Of a DNA stretch of 12,668 nucleotides, positions 1 through 7,590 are shown piece by piece. The notes under the pieces are model-generated. The model had not been told where the DNA came from. It did not search any database and was given only the letters and a program-made list of their open reading frames with translations. Every line of letters starts with the position of its first letter. Positions within the stretch are counted from its first letter, which is position 1. The stretch lies in the NCBI GenBank assembly GCA_900549705.1, contig URPI01000051.1, positions 1-12,668 of the forward strand, given 5' to 3'. The translations under genes were made by a program, and so were the position numbers. The stretch comes from an uncultured Eubacteriales bacterium (lineage in GTDB: Bacteria > Bacillota > Clostridia > Oscillospirales > Oscillospiraceae).

Positions 1-21
1 GGTTCCGAAGTGCCGTTTGAT

Positions 22-50
22 AAAAAATCCAGCTTCCCCCCGGGGGAAGC
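22..50 (-). terminator. Probable Rho-independent terminator ending the gene block
   Basis: Read on the minus strand, an 8-bp stem (GCTTCCCC/GGGGAAGC, positions 32-50, 3-base loop) is followed after four bases by six T residues (22-27). It lies about 60 bases beyond the stop codon of the last gene. The stem is nearly symmetrical, but only the minus strand has the T-run, so it should act on leftward transcripts. The four-base gap before the T-run makes it less than ideal. The stem may also be the end of a dispersed repeat, since similar bases occur at the right edge of the window. Confidence 0.65.
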
Positions 51-100
51 CAAGGCGGCTGCGCCGCTCGGGTCGCCAAGTTGGCGACTTCTACGGCGAA
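51..100. repeat. Stacked short hairpins next to the terminator
   Basis: Two further inverted repeats stand side by side here: a 5-bp stem GCGGC/GCCGC with a 3-base loop (55-67) and a perfect 8-bp palindrome around one base, GTCGCCAA-G-TTGGCGAC (72-88). With the terminator stem this makes three adjacent hairpins. Read on the minus strand, the order (GTAG, a GAC-ending hairpin, a GCGGC hairpin, then CTTGGCTTCCCCC) resembles the plus strand at 12500-12635. This suggests two diverged copies of one dispersed repeat, which would need a genome search to confirm. Confidence 0.5.
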
Positions 101-111
101 ACATCCCATTG

Positions 112-1047
112 TTACTTCCGGCGCTTCCAAAGCCGGTTTCTGATCAGGTTGCCCACGGAAAAATAGGTACAGCCGATGTCCACCGCCTCATAGGCCATAT
201 CCTCCGAAACCGAGTAGGTATGAGTATCCATTTTCAGCAGCAGCGGATAGGTGAGCTTTGGGGAGCGGATGTCCTCTTTGTGGATGGAAGTGACCTTTTT
301 CTCGGTCAGGGTGCCATCCTCGTTCAGCCGGAAGGAAAGAATGTCCATATACTGCCCATAGGCCGTGGGGGTGCTGACCTGATTGACGCAGTACCCTTCC
401 CCGTCTTTCCAAAGCAGGTCGCCGCCGTTGCGTGCTTCCAGGCTGTATTCCGCCCCGGAATTGTCAAAAACACAGGGCGCTCCTCTGGGGAAATCCGGCA
501 GGTGAATCACCAGCTTTCTGGCTTTCAGCGCATTGTCCTTTTCCAGCTCCGAGGAAATCAGATAAAGGCCGTTCTCCCGTTGCAGCACGGCAGTATCCAC
601 GCAGTTGTCCACCGGAATGGACAGTATTTCCTCCCAGTGCTCCACGGAACCCCCCATTTTGTATATGCGAATGGCATGGCTGGCGCTGCACTCCGGCACC
701 ATGTAATAGTCCTGCCCAAAGGCAAACACATTGGGAAAGGATAGATGGAACGGCTCATCCAGAACGGTTTTGGGCGTTCCGATTTTCCCATTCCGGATTT
801 CCGAAACAGCAATTTTCCCCTTTCCTTCGTCCAGGTCGAACTGCTCGGTAAACACATAGTATTTGCCCCGAATGTGCCGCACCATGGGGTCTGCATACCA
901 GTAGCGAAACGTGGGGCGCAGCCAGCGGTATTTTTTCATGCTTATTTTTTCCAGGGGAAGCCCCTCTGTTTTCCGGACACCCACCGCATAGCCATAGTTG
1001 GAAAACGTTCTTAAAATAAAGCCCTTGAGCTTTTCTGAAACAGCCAA
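112..1047 (-). CDS. GINT1 N-terminal-like five-bladed beta-propeller protein
   Basis: This 311-residue protein resembles the N-terminal domain named after plant glucosamine inositolphosphorylceramide transferase 1. In bacteria that domain occurs alone or fused to formyltransferase-like modules. Visible signs are repeated blade-like units rich in aromatic and acidic residues: WYADPM near residue 50, then YYVFTEQ, LSFPNVFAFGQDYYMVPE near 105-120, CVDTAVLQ and GLYLISSE. The pattern recalls GH43-type propellers, with an ADP and an MVPE motif that could be active-site acids, but no reaction can be assigned. No signal peptide or membrane segment is evident, so it is probably cytoplasmic. The start is TTG, chosen because AGGAGG lies seven bases upstream; the nearby ATG is out of frame. 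It is the last gene of the block, 69 bases after the kinase gene, and a shared role in sugar or envelope chemistry is inference. Confidence 0.72.
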   Translation of the reverse strand: MAVSEKLKGFILRTFSNYGYAVGVRKTEGLPLEKISMKKYRWLRPTFRYWYADPMVRHIRGKYYVFTEQFDLDEGKGKIAVSEIRNGKIGTPKTVLDEPFHLSFPNVFAFGQDYYMVPECSASHAIRIYKMGGSVEHWEEILSIPVDNCVDTAVLQRENGLYLISSELEKDNALKARKLVIHLPDFPRGAPCVFDNSGAEYSLEARNGGDLLWKDGEGYCVNQVSTPTAYGQYMDILSFRLNEDGTLTEKKVTSIHKEDIRSPKLTYPLLLKMDTHTYSVSEDMAYEAVDIGCTYFSVGNLIRNRLWKRRK

Positions 1048-1082
1048 GGCATTTCCTCCTTTTGTTCTCCCGAAAGCGGATT

Positions 1083-1110
1083 GTGCCCCGCCTCACGGGA
1101 GGCAGGGCAC
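1083..1110 (-). other. Strong intercistronic hairpin without a T-run
   Basis: In the gap between the kinase gene and the propeller gene, the minus strand reads an 11-bp stem (GTGCCCTGCCT/AGGCGGGGCAC, one G-T wobble) with a 6-base loop. It starts six bases after the kinase stop codon. No T-run follows; the next bases lead into the AGGAGG site of the propeller gene. It is therefore not a canonical terminator, and may stabilise the upstream message or reduce read-through. The wobble pairs only in the minus-strand transcript, which fits an RNA-level role there. Confidence 0.55.
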
Positions 1111-1116
1111 GAATCA

Positions 1117-2199
1117 TTACACTTCGGCGCACCGATGCACAATGGCATTCATTTCGTCCATGTGGGCTTCCATGCTTCTGCACAGGGCAATCTGGTTGCG
1201 GGCACGCACCAGATTGTGCGCCGGGTAGCTGGTCTTAAAATACAGGTCGCCCCGCAGGTAATCGTCCAGAAAACGGACGGCAAGCTCCGCCGTCAGGCAG
1301 AAGCAGCTCTGCGCCAGGGTGTCCAGCTCATTCTGGGTCATGGCCGTGCCCAGCTTTTCCAGGAAACCCTGGGCAAAGGCTGTAAATACCGCCAAATCAA
1401 TGCCAACCTTGTCGTACTCCTTGGAATCCTCCGCCACAAAATTGGCCGCAAAGCGAATGGCATCGCCGAAGTCATGCCCCATGAGGCCCGGCATCACCGT
1501 GTCCAAATCGATGACCACCAGGGAATCATTGGTGTCCTTGTCAAACAGCACATTGTTGATTTTGGTATCGTTATGGGTCACCCGCCGGGGAAGACTTCCG
1601 GCATTGCCCATGTCTGTGAGCAGGCAGGCCGCGTCCCGGGACTTCATCAGATAGTCAATCTCCGGCTGCACTTCCTTCAGCCGTCCCACAGCATCCAGCC
1701 TGATGGCTTCATCCAGGCTGTCATAGCGCTTGCGGGTGTTATGGAAATTGGGAATGGTCTCCACCAGCTGGTCAATATCAATGTCCAGCAGCTGCGCCTG
1801 GAACTCCCCAAAGGCGCGCCCTGCGTTGCGCAAAATCACCGGGTCGGTGGTGGCACTGTAGGTTGCCGAAGGGATGTAATTCATCACGCGCCAGAAATCC
1901 TTGCCGTCCAGCAGATAGGTCTTTCGATCCTCCGTGTGGTGGAAATGCAGGCTGCGTTTCTCCGGGCATTTCTGGCGGATGTGCTCCGTCACCAAATCAA
2001 TGTTATTCATCAGACCGATGGGATTGCGGAATGCGTAGGTATTGACGTTCTGCACCAGGAATGATTTTTCCTTTCCGTCCTCCAGACGCACGTTTACCTT
2101 GTAGGTCTGGTTCACAATGCCCACCTGAATGGCTTCGTAGCCAAGGTAAGTACCGGGCAGTCGGAAGGCCTGACAGACCTTTTTCAACTGTTCGTCCAT
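1117..2199 (-). CDS. APH-fold sugar kinase, N-acetylhexosamine 1-kinase (NahK)-like
   Basis: This 360-residue phosphotransferase has the aminoglycoside phosphotransferase/choline kinase fold. The N-lobe shows GIVNQTYKV (27-35), equivalent to the nucleotide loop. The catalytic loop is THNDTKINNV (208-217), with likely catalytic D211 and metal-binding N216. The metal loop is VIDLDTVMPG (229-238), with D231 and D233. HNDTK-NNV with VIDLDTVMPG is the pattern I associate with NahK, which phosphorylates GlcNAc or GalNAc at C1, and the length is also close. The substrate is not proven, and a related sugar or amino-alcohol kinase is possible. I chose the ATG at 2199; a TTG seven codons upstream overlaps the rnc stop, but the AAAGG/AGG ribosome site sits properly for the ATG. 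It follows rnc by 17 bases. No nucleotidyltransferase or epimerase of the lacto-N-biose pathway is in the window. Confidence 0.82.
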   Translation of the reverse strand: MDEQLKKVCQAFRLPGTYLGYEAIQVGIVNQTYKVNVRLEDGKEKSFLVQNVNTYAFRNPIGLMNNIDLVTEHIRQKCPEKRSLHFHHTEDRKTYLLDGKDFWRVMNYIPSATYSATTDPVILRNAGRAFGEFQAQLLDIDIDQLVETIPNFHNTRKRYDSLDEAIRLDAVGRLKEVQPEIDYLMKSRDAACLLTDMGNAGSLPRRVTHNDTKINNVLFDKDTNDSLVVIDLDTVMPGLMGHDFGDAIRFAANFVAEDSKEYDKVGIDLAVFTAFAQGFLEKLGTAMTQNELDTLAQSCFCLTAELAVRFLDDYLRGDLYFKTSYPAHNLVRARNQIALCRSMEAHMDEMNAIVHRCAEV

Positions 2200-2216
2200 T
2201 CTTCGCAGCCTACCTT

Positions 2217-2903
2217 TCAAATTTTTCCGGGGAACAGTACCGCAATCGCATTTTTGGCTGCGTCCTGTTCCGCCCGCTTTTTGCTGGAACCGCTTCCCTT
2301 CCCCACGACTGCACCGTTGAGGCTGACTTCCACGTCAAAGCGCTTGTCATGGTCGGGGCCGTATTCTCCAATGAGCGCATAGCTGATTACCTGATTGCGT
2401 TTCTGCTGCACCAGCTCCTGGAACTGGGTTTTATAGTCCACGTTGTGGAGCTTCGTCACCGGCACCTGCACCAGAATAAACCGCTGGATGAACCCCAGCG
2501 CCGCCATCATCCCGCCATCCAGGAAAGAGGCCGCAATCACCGACTCTACCGCGTCAGCCAGAATGGAGTCACGGGTACGTCCGCCGCCCTGCTCCTCACC
2601 GTGACCCAGCAGCAGATGGTCACCCAGGTGGATGGTGTCCGCCACGCGCGCCAGGGTCTTCTCGCATACCATGTCCGCCCGCATCCGGGTCAGGTCACCC
2701 TCCGGTCGATCCGGGAAATTACGGTACAGATACTCCGCCACCAGCATTCCCAGAATGCTGTCTCCCAAAAATTCCAGCCGCTCGTTGCTCAGGAGGCTGT
2801 TGTGCCACCGCTCATTGGCATAGGAAGAATGGGTCAGCGCATTTTGCAGCAGGGAAATATTGTGAAACTGATAGCCAATGGCTGTCTCTAAATCTTTAAT
2901 CAT
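2217..2903 (-). CDS. rnc: Ribonuclease III
   Basis: RNase III cleaves double-stranded RNA, maturing rRNA precursors and some mRNAs in the cytoplasm as a homodimer. The 228-residue length is normal. The catalytic domain carries the signature NERLEFLGDSI (40-50) with E41, E44 and D48, and a second acidic pair in ILADAVES (D117, E120). A double-stranded RNA-binding domain follows from about residue 155, opening with DYKTQFQE and ending in the basic GKGSGSSKKRAEQDAA helix. The ATG at 2903 lies inside the plsX 3' end, so the two genes overlap by eight bases, which suggests translational coupling. In many Firmicutes acpP lies between plsX and rnc and smc follows; here neither is present. Confidence 0.97.
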   Translation of the reverse strand: MIKDLETAIGYQFHNISLLQNALTHSSYANERWHNSLLSNERLEFLGDSILGMLVAEYLYRNFPDRPEGDLTRMRADMVCEKTLARVADTIHLGDHLLLGHGEEQGGGRTRDSILADAVESVIAASFLDGGMMAALGFIQRFILVQVPVTKLHNVDYKTQFQELVQQKRNQVISYALIGEYGPDHDKRFDVEVSLNGAVVGKGSGSSKKRAEQDAAKNAIAVLFPGKI

Positions 2904-3933
2904 TGGTTTGCTCCTTTGCTTCCGCCAGGAGCCGGAGAGCCTGCTCCAATTCCGGGGTCATATCATTTTGTGCCGCCTGCGCTGCCTGCTTCACGGCATT
3001 GCGAAACGCCAGCGCATCGGAGGAGCCATGCGCCTTAATCACCGGCTTTTTGATGCCCAAGAACTGGGTTCCGCCGATTTCCCGGTAGTCCATCAGCTTC
3101 ATCATGTCCTTCACGCCAGAGGCACACAGCACATAGCCCAGCTTACTCCCCAGATTTTTCTTGAACATCTTTTTCATCAGGCTGCCCATAAACATGGCGG
3201 TTCCCTCAATGGATTTGAGCAGCACATTACCGGAAAATCCGTCGCACACCACCACATCCACTTCGCCCAGGGGCACGTCTCTTGCTTCCACGTTGCCCAC
3301 GAAGTGGAGTAGCCCCTTTGCATCCGCATCCTGTAGCAGCCCATAGGCATCCTTTTGCAGCTGGGTGCCCTTGGAGTCCTCCGTGCCGATGTTCAATAGT
3401 CCCACCCGGGGCTGGGGGATGCCCAGCTGCTTTTTGGCATAGGCAGAGCCTACCAGACCAAATTGCAGCAGAAATTCCGGGGTACACTCGGCATTGGCAC
3501 CGCAGTCACAAATCACGGTCTTACCGCCCTTTTTGTTGGGCATGGAGGGAGCCATGGCTGCCCGGCGGATGCCCTTGACCCGCTTGACAAGCAAGGTCGC
3601 GCCGGTGAGCAGCGCACCGGTGGAACCGGCAGACACAAAAGCATCGCCCTTGCCATCAGCCAGCAGCTTGAGGCCAACAACCATGGAGGAATTTTTTCGC
3701 TTGTGAATCACCGTGGCAGGGTCGTCGTGCATATCCACCACATCATCTGCCCCCATGATTTCCACGCCCTCCGGCAAATCGTTGATGCCGTGGCTGCCCA
3801 TTACCTCCAGGATTTTCTCCGCCTGACCAACCAGAATCACCTCGGTGCCGGTTTCCTTCACCGCGTCCAGGGCACCCAGCACAGCCGCCTCGGGGGCATT
3901 GTCGCCGCCCATGGCATCCAAAATGATTTTCAT
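2896..3933 (-). CDS. plsX: Phosphate acyltransferase PlsX
   Basis: PlsX makes acyl-phosphate from acyl-ACP and phosphate, the donor that PlsY uses to acylate glycerol-3-phosphate, so it opens phospholipid synthesis. It is a peripheral membrane enzyme. The 345-residue protein begins with the family signature MKIILDAMGGDNAPEAAVLG and keeps the inner motifs GSTGALLTGATLLVKR, CDCGANAECTPEFLLQF, GLLNIGTEDSKGTQLQKDAY and VVCDGFSGNVLLKSIEG. A ribosome site (AGGTGAAGGA) precedes the ATG. The gap to trmFO upstream is 14 bases and the stop overlaps rnc. No fapR, fabD or fabG is next to it, so it is separated from the usual fatty-acid cluster. Confidence 0.97.
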   Translation of the reverse strand: MKIILDAMGGDNAPEAAVLGALDAVKETGTEVILVGQAEKILEVMGSHGINDLPEGVEIMGADDVVDMHDDPATVIHKRKNSSMVVGLKLLADGKGDAFVSAGSTGALLTGATLLVKRVKGIRRAAMAPSMPNKKGGKTVICDCGANAECTPEFLLQFGLVGSAYAKKQLGIPQPRVGLLNIGTEDSKGTQLQKDAYGLLQDADAKGLLHFVGNVEARDVPLGEVDVVVCDGFSGNVLLKSIEGTAMFMGSLMKKMFKKNLGSKLGYVLCASGVKDMMKLMDYREIGGTQFLGIKKPVIKAHGSSDALAFRNAVKQAAQAAQNDMTPELEQALRLLAEAKEQTND

Positions 3934-3947
3934 GTTCCTTCACCTCT

Positions 3948-5249
3948 TTATATGCCGCTGGCAACCAGCGCGTCAATCACTTCCAGTGCCCGCGCCGAAA
4001 TTGCCAGGTTCTTTTCTGCCTTTTTCCGAATCCGCTGCTCCAGCGGCGCAATGATGCTGAAATTGATGTTCATGGGCTGGAAGGACTCAATGCTCCCATC
4101 GCTGATGTAGCGCCCCAAAGCGCCAATGGCGGTGGTTTTGGGGAACTCCGGCACCGGTCTGTTCTGCACCTTGGCTGCCATGGTGACTGCCGCCAGGAAA
4201 CCGGAGGCGGTGGACTCCACATAGCCCTCCACGCCGGTCATCTGACCGGCAAAGGCCACCAGCGGGTTGCGGCGGTCAGCGAAATTGCAGTCCAGCAGCT
4301 TGGGGCTTTGCAGGAAGGTATTCTGGTGCATCACACCGTAGCGGACAAACTCCGCATCATGCAGCGCCGGAATCATGGAGAACACCCGTTTCTGCTCCCC
4401 GAATTTCAGGTGGGTCTGGAAGCCAACCAGATTAAACACGCTCTTGGCGGCATTGTCCTGCCGCAGCTGCACCACCGCATAAGGCTCCCGCCCGGTTTTG
4501 GGGTCCGTCAGACCCACCGGCTTCATGGGGCCGTAGCGCAGCGTATCCAGTCCCCGGCGCGCCATCACCTCCACGGGCATACAGCCTTCAAACACATTGC
4601 GGTCCTCAAAGCCGTGTACCTCTGCCTCCTCGGCAAAAATCAGTTCGCGTACAAACGTCTCGTACTGCTCTTTGTCCAGGGCGCAGTTGATGTAATCCGG
4701 GGTGCCCCGGTCATAGCGGGACTGCCACCAGGCAAGATTCATATCCACCGATTCCGCCGTCACCAGCGGGGCAGCAGCATCAAAAAAATGCAGGTAATCC
4801 GCGCCAAAATACTGCCCGATGGATTCTGACAGCGCATCGGAGGTCAGTGGTCCCGTGGCAATGATGACCGGCTCCTGAGGAATCCGGGTCACCTCCTCGG
4901 AAACCACATGAATCAGGGGATTTGCCTTGATTTTTTCCGTCACCATCCGAGAGAATCCGGCGCGGTCAACTGCCAGGCAGCCGCCGGCCTCCACCCGGGT
5001 GGCTTCGGCGCACTCCATAATCAGGCTGCCGCAGCGGCGCAGCTCCTCTTTCAGAAGCCCCACCGCGTTTTCCAGCCGGTCGCCCCGCAGGGAATTGGAG
5101 CACACCAGCTCCGCAAAGTCCGGGCTGTGGTGTGCCGGAGACATTTTCTCCGGCTTCATCTCGTAAAGCTCCACCCCGATGCCCCGCTTTGCCAGCTGCC
5201 AGGCCGCTTCCGACCCGGCAAGTCCTGCGCCAATAACTTTTACCGTCAT
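3948..5249 (-). CDS. trmFO: Methylenetetrahydrofolate-tRNA-(uracil-5-)-methyltransferase TrmFO
   Basis: TrmFO makes 5-methyluridine at position 54 of the tRNA T-loop, using methylene-tetrahydrofolate as carbon donor and reduced FAD, instead of the SAM-dependent TrmA. The 433-residue protein opens with the FAD-binding dinucleotide fold GAGLAGSEAA (7-16) and the family motif YEMKPEKMSPAH. The two cysteines reported as important in the family lie in LVCSNSLRG (C50) and EGCMPVEVMARRG (C223). Conserved C-terminal blocks MTGVEGYVESTASGF and NFSIIAPLEQRIRKK are also present. The ATG overlaps the topA stop as ATGA, the classic coupled arrangement, and topA-trmFO adjacency is common in Firmicutes. The length is normal and nothing is missing. 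Confidence 0.97.
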   Translation of the reverse strand: MTVKVIGAGLAGSEAAWQLAKRGIGVELYEMKPEKMSPAHHSPDFAELVCSNSLRGDRLENAVGLLKEELRRCGSLIMECAEATRVEAGGCLAVDRAGFSRMVTEKIKANPLIHVVSEEVTRIPQEPVIIATGPLTSDALSESIGQYFGADYLHFFDAAAPLVTAESVDMNLAWWQSRYDRGTPDYINCALDKEQYETFVRELIFAEEAEVHGFEDRNVFEGCMPVEVMARRGLDTLRYGPMKPVGLTDPKTGREPYAVVQLRQDNAAKSVFNLVGFQTHLKFGEQKRVFSMIPALHDAEFVRYGVMHQNTFLQSPKLLDCNFADRRNPLVAFAGQMTGVEGYVESTASGFLAAVTMAAKVQNRPVPEFPKTTAIGALGRYISDGSIESFQPMNINFSIIAPLEQRIRKKAEKNLAISARALEVIDALVASGI

Positions 5250-7558
5250 GATTGTGCCCTCTTTTTCACCGTGGTCTTTGCCGCCGTTTTCTTTGCCGTT
5301 GTTTTCTTGGCCGCAGTTTTTTTCGCTGCTGCCGTTTTCTTTGCGGCGGTTTTCGGCTCGGCTTTTTTTGCAGCCGTCTTTTTGGTTTTTTTTTCCGCAG
5401 GGGCCGGTGCTTCCTCTGTTGGCTGTGCTCCCGCCTCCTCCGTTGTCTTTTTCTTATAATAGCCCCGCTGGTCTTCCGGCAGGAAACGAGGGCAGCTTTC
5501 ATTGATGCAGAAGGGCTTCATCCGGCCTCTGCCGGACTTCTTGAACAGGGTCTGTCCGCACTCCGGGCAGTCCTCCGCCGTGGGCACATCCCAGGTCATA
5601 AAGCCGCAGTCCGCTCCCCTTTCGCAAGCATAGTAGGCAAAGCCTCGCTTACTCTTGCGCTTGAGAATGGCACTGCCGCATTTGGGGCAGCGGCCGGGCA
5701 TCTTTTCCACCAGGGGCTTGGCATTCTTACACTCCGGGAATCCGGGACAGGCCAGGAACTTGCCGAAGCGCCCCATTTTAATGACCATTTTTCTGCCGCA
5801 CAGCTCGCAGACCTCATCGGTCTCCTCCTCGGGCACCTTCAGGTGTACACCCTCCAGGGCTGCCTCGGCATCCTTCATTTCCTTTTCAAAGCTGTCATAG
5901 AACTCGTGAAGCAGGCTTACCCAGTTCTGTTTGCCCTCCTCCACGGCATCCAGGCGGCTTTCCATGTTAGCGGTGAACTCTACGTCAATGATGTCCCGGA
6001 AACGCTCTATCATCAGTCCCGTGACCACTTCGCCCAGGGCAGTAGGAGCAAGGTGCTTGTCCTCCTTGACCACATACTCCCGGTCTTCGATGGTAGAGAT
6101 GGTGGCTGCATAGGTAGAGGGACGGCCAACCCCCTTTTCTTCCATGGCTTTTACCAGGCTGGCCTCGGTGAACCGGGCAGGCGGCTGGGTAAAATGCTGC
6201 TGCTTGTCAAATTTGGTAGGTTGGGTGTTTTCCCCCACCTGCAAATCCGGCAGCGGAGAGCCGTTTGTCTCCCCTTCTTCGTCCTTTCCCTCCTCGTACA
6301 CGGCAATGAAGCCGGGAAACCGGAGGCTCTGGTTGGTGGCACGGAAGGTGTGACCGGCGCAGGCAGCATCGATGGAAACGGTATCATAAACGGCGTTTGC
6401 CATCTGGCTTGCCAGAAAGCGGCTCCAGATCAGCTTATACAGCCGGTACTGGTCGTTTGTCAGGCTGGAACGCACCCGCTCGGGGTCCAGCTCCACATGG
6501 GTGGGACGGATGGCTTCGTGGGCATCCTGCGCCCCGGCCTTGGTCTTGTACACATGGAACGAGCCATAATAGTATTCCTTTCCGTAGCGGTTGGAAATAA
6601 AGTCCGCTGCGGCAGCCATGGCTTCGTCGGAAAGGCGCAGGGAGTCGGTACGCATATAGGTGATCAGACCCAGGGTGCCCTCGCCCTCCACGTCCACGCC
6701 CTCATACAGCTGCTGCGCCAGCATCATGGTGCGCTTGGGGGTCATGTTCAGCTTCCGGGAAGCCTCCTGCTGCAAGGTAGAGGTAGTAAAGGGAGGCGCA
6801 GCCGTGCGCTTCTTTTCCGCTTTTTTCACATTGGTGATGGTGAAAGGCCCATCCTTTACATCATCAATGATTGCCTGGGTCTGGGCTTCGTTTTCCAGCT
6901 CCCGCTTCTTCTCCTCCCCCCAGTAGTGGGCGACAAAGCTGCCGGGCTTCCCCACGCGGTTCAGCGTCACATCCAGCGACCAGTATTCCTTGGGCTGGAA
7001 GGCACGGATTTCATTTTCTCTGTCCACCACCATCCGGGTTGCAACGGACTGCACGCGACCGGCGGACAGCCCCCGGCGTACCTTCTTCCACAGCAGCGGA
7101 GAAAGCTCATATCCCACGATGCGGTCGAGAATCCGGCGTGCCTGCTGGGCATCCACCAAATCATAGTCAATGTCCCGGGGGTGCTGAATGGATTCCCGCA
7201 CCACCCGCTGGGTAATCTCGTTGAAGGTGACCCGATGAGCCTTTTCATCAGATAGGTTCAACAGCTCCTTCAAATGCCAGGAGATGGCTTCGCCCTCTCG
7301 GTCAGGGTCCGTTGCCAGATAGACGGTCTGCACCTCATTGGCGGCGGTACGCAGCTCCTTAATCAGTTCTTCCTTACCCCGCACGGGGATATAGTCCGGC
7401 TTAAAATCATGCTCCAAATCAACGCCCATTTTACTCTTGGGCAGATCCCGCAGGTGACCCATGCTGGCTTTTACCAGGTAATCCGGGCCAAGATATTTTC
7501 CGATTGTCTTCGCCTTGGAGGGCGACTCCACAATCACAAGATTGGTAGGCTTTGCCAT
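5246..7558 (-). CDS. topA: DNA topoisomerase I (type IA) with histone-like lysine-rich tail
   Basis: TopA relaxes negative supercoils by nicking one strand through a 5'-phosphotyrosine. The TOPRIM domain shows VIVESPSKAK (E11) and ATDPDREGE (D84, D86, E88). The catalytic tyrosine is Y301 in LITYMRTDS, and GLSAGRVQS lies near 162-171. Three four-cysteine zinc ribbons follow, at about residues 584-610, 624-651 and 664-689. After an acidic, proline-containing linker, the last 50 residues are almost only K, A and T in repeats such as AKKTA, like a histone H1 tail; this probably aids DNA binding or processivity. I start at the ATG at 7558 (770 residues), since MAKPTNLVIVES is the normal N-terminus and AAGGA precedes it. 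A GTG twelve codons upstream overlaps the dprA stop but would add an unusual basic leader. Confidence 0.97.
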   Translation of the reverse strand: MAKPTNLVIVESPSKAKTIGKYLGPDYLVKASMGHLRDLPKSKMGVDLEHDFKPDYIPVRGKEELIKELRTAANEVQTVYLATDPDREGEAISWHLKELLNLSDEKAHRVTFNEITQRVVRESIQHPRDIDYDLVDAQQARRILDRIVGYELSPLLWKKVRRGLSAGRVQSVATRMVVDRENEIRAFQPKEYWSLDVTLNRVGKPGSFVAHYWGEEKKRELENEAQTQAIIDDVKDGPFTITNVKKAEKKRTAAPPFTTSTLQQEASRKLNMTPKRTMMLAQQLYEGVDVEGEGTLGLITYMRTDSLRLSDEAMAAAADFISNRYGKEYYYGSFHVYKTKAGAQDAHEAIRPTHVELDPERVRSSLTNDQYRLYKLIWSRFLASQMANAVYDTVSIDAACAGHTFRATNQSLRFPGFIAVYEEGKDEEGETNGSPLPDLQVGENTQPTKFDKQQHFTQPPARFTEASLVKAMEEKGVGRPSTYAATISTIEDREYVVKEDKHLAPTALGEVVTGLMIERFRDIIDVEFTANMESRLDAVEEGKQNWVSLLHEFYDSFEKEMKDAEAALEGVHLKVPEEETDEVCELCGRKMVIKMGRFGKFLACPGFPECKNAKPLVEKMPGRCPKCGSAILKRKSKRGFAYYACERGADCGFMTWDVPTAEDCPECGQTLFKKSGRGRMKPFCINESCPRFLPEDQRGYYKKKTTEEAGAQPTEEAPAPAEKKTKKTAAKKAEPKTAAKKTAAAKKTAAKKTTAKKTAAKTTVKKRAQS

Positions 7559-7590
7559 GAATAACTTCCTTTTCCGTTTTTTCCGAAGCA

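Noticed and set aside
10..744. Plus-strand open frame of 244 codons at the left edge
   Set aside because: It crosses the terminator hairpin and lies antisense to the propeller gene. It has no convincing ribosome site or family resemblance.
1081..2064. Plus-strand open frame of 327 codons
   Set aside because: It is antisense to the NahK-like kinase gene, whose catalytic motifs are intact. The plus-strand product looks like random His/Gln-rich sequence.
2880..2920. A small acpP gene between plsX and rnc
   Set aside because: The two genes overlap by eight bases, so there is no room for one.
5252..7255. Plus-strand open frame of 667 codons
   Set aside because: It is fully antisense to topA, which has every family motif. 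Its translation shows no recognisable domain and it arises from the GC-rich codon pattern of the opposite strand.
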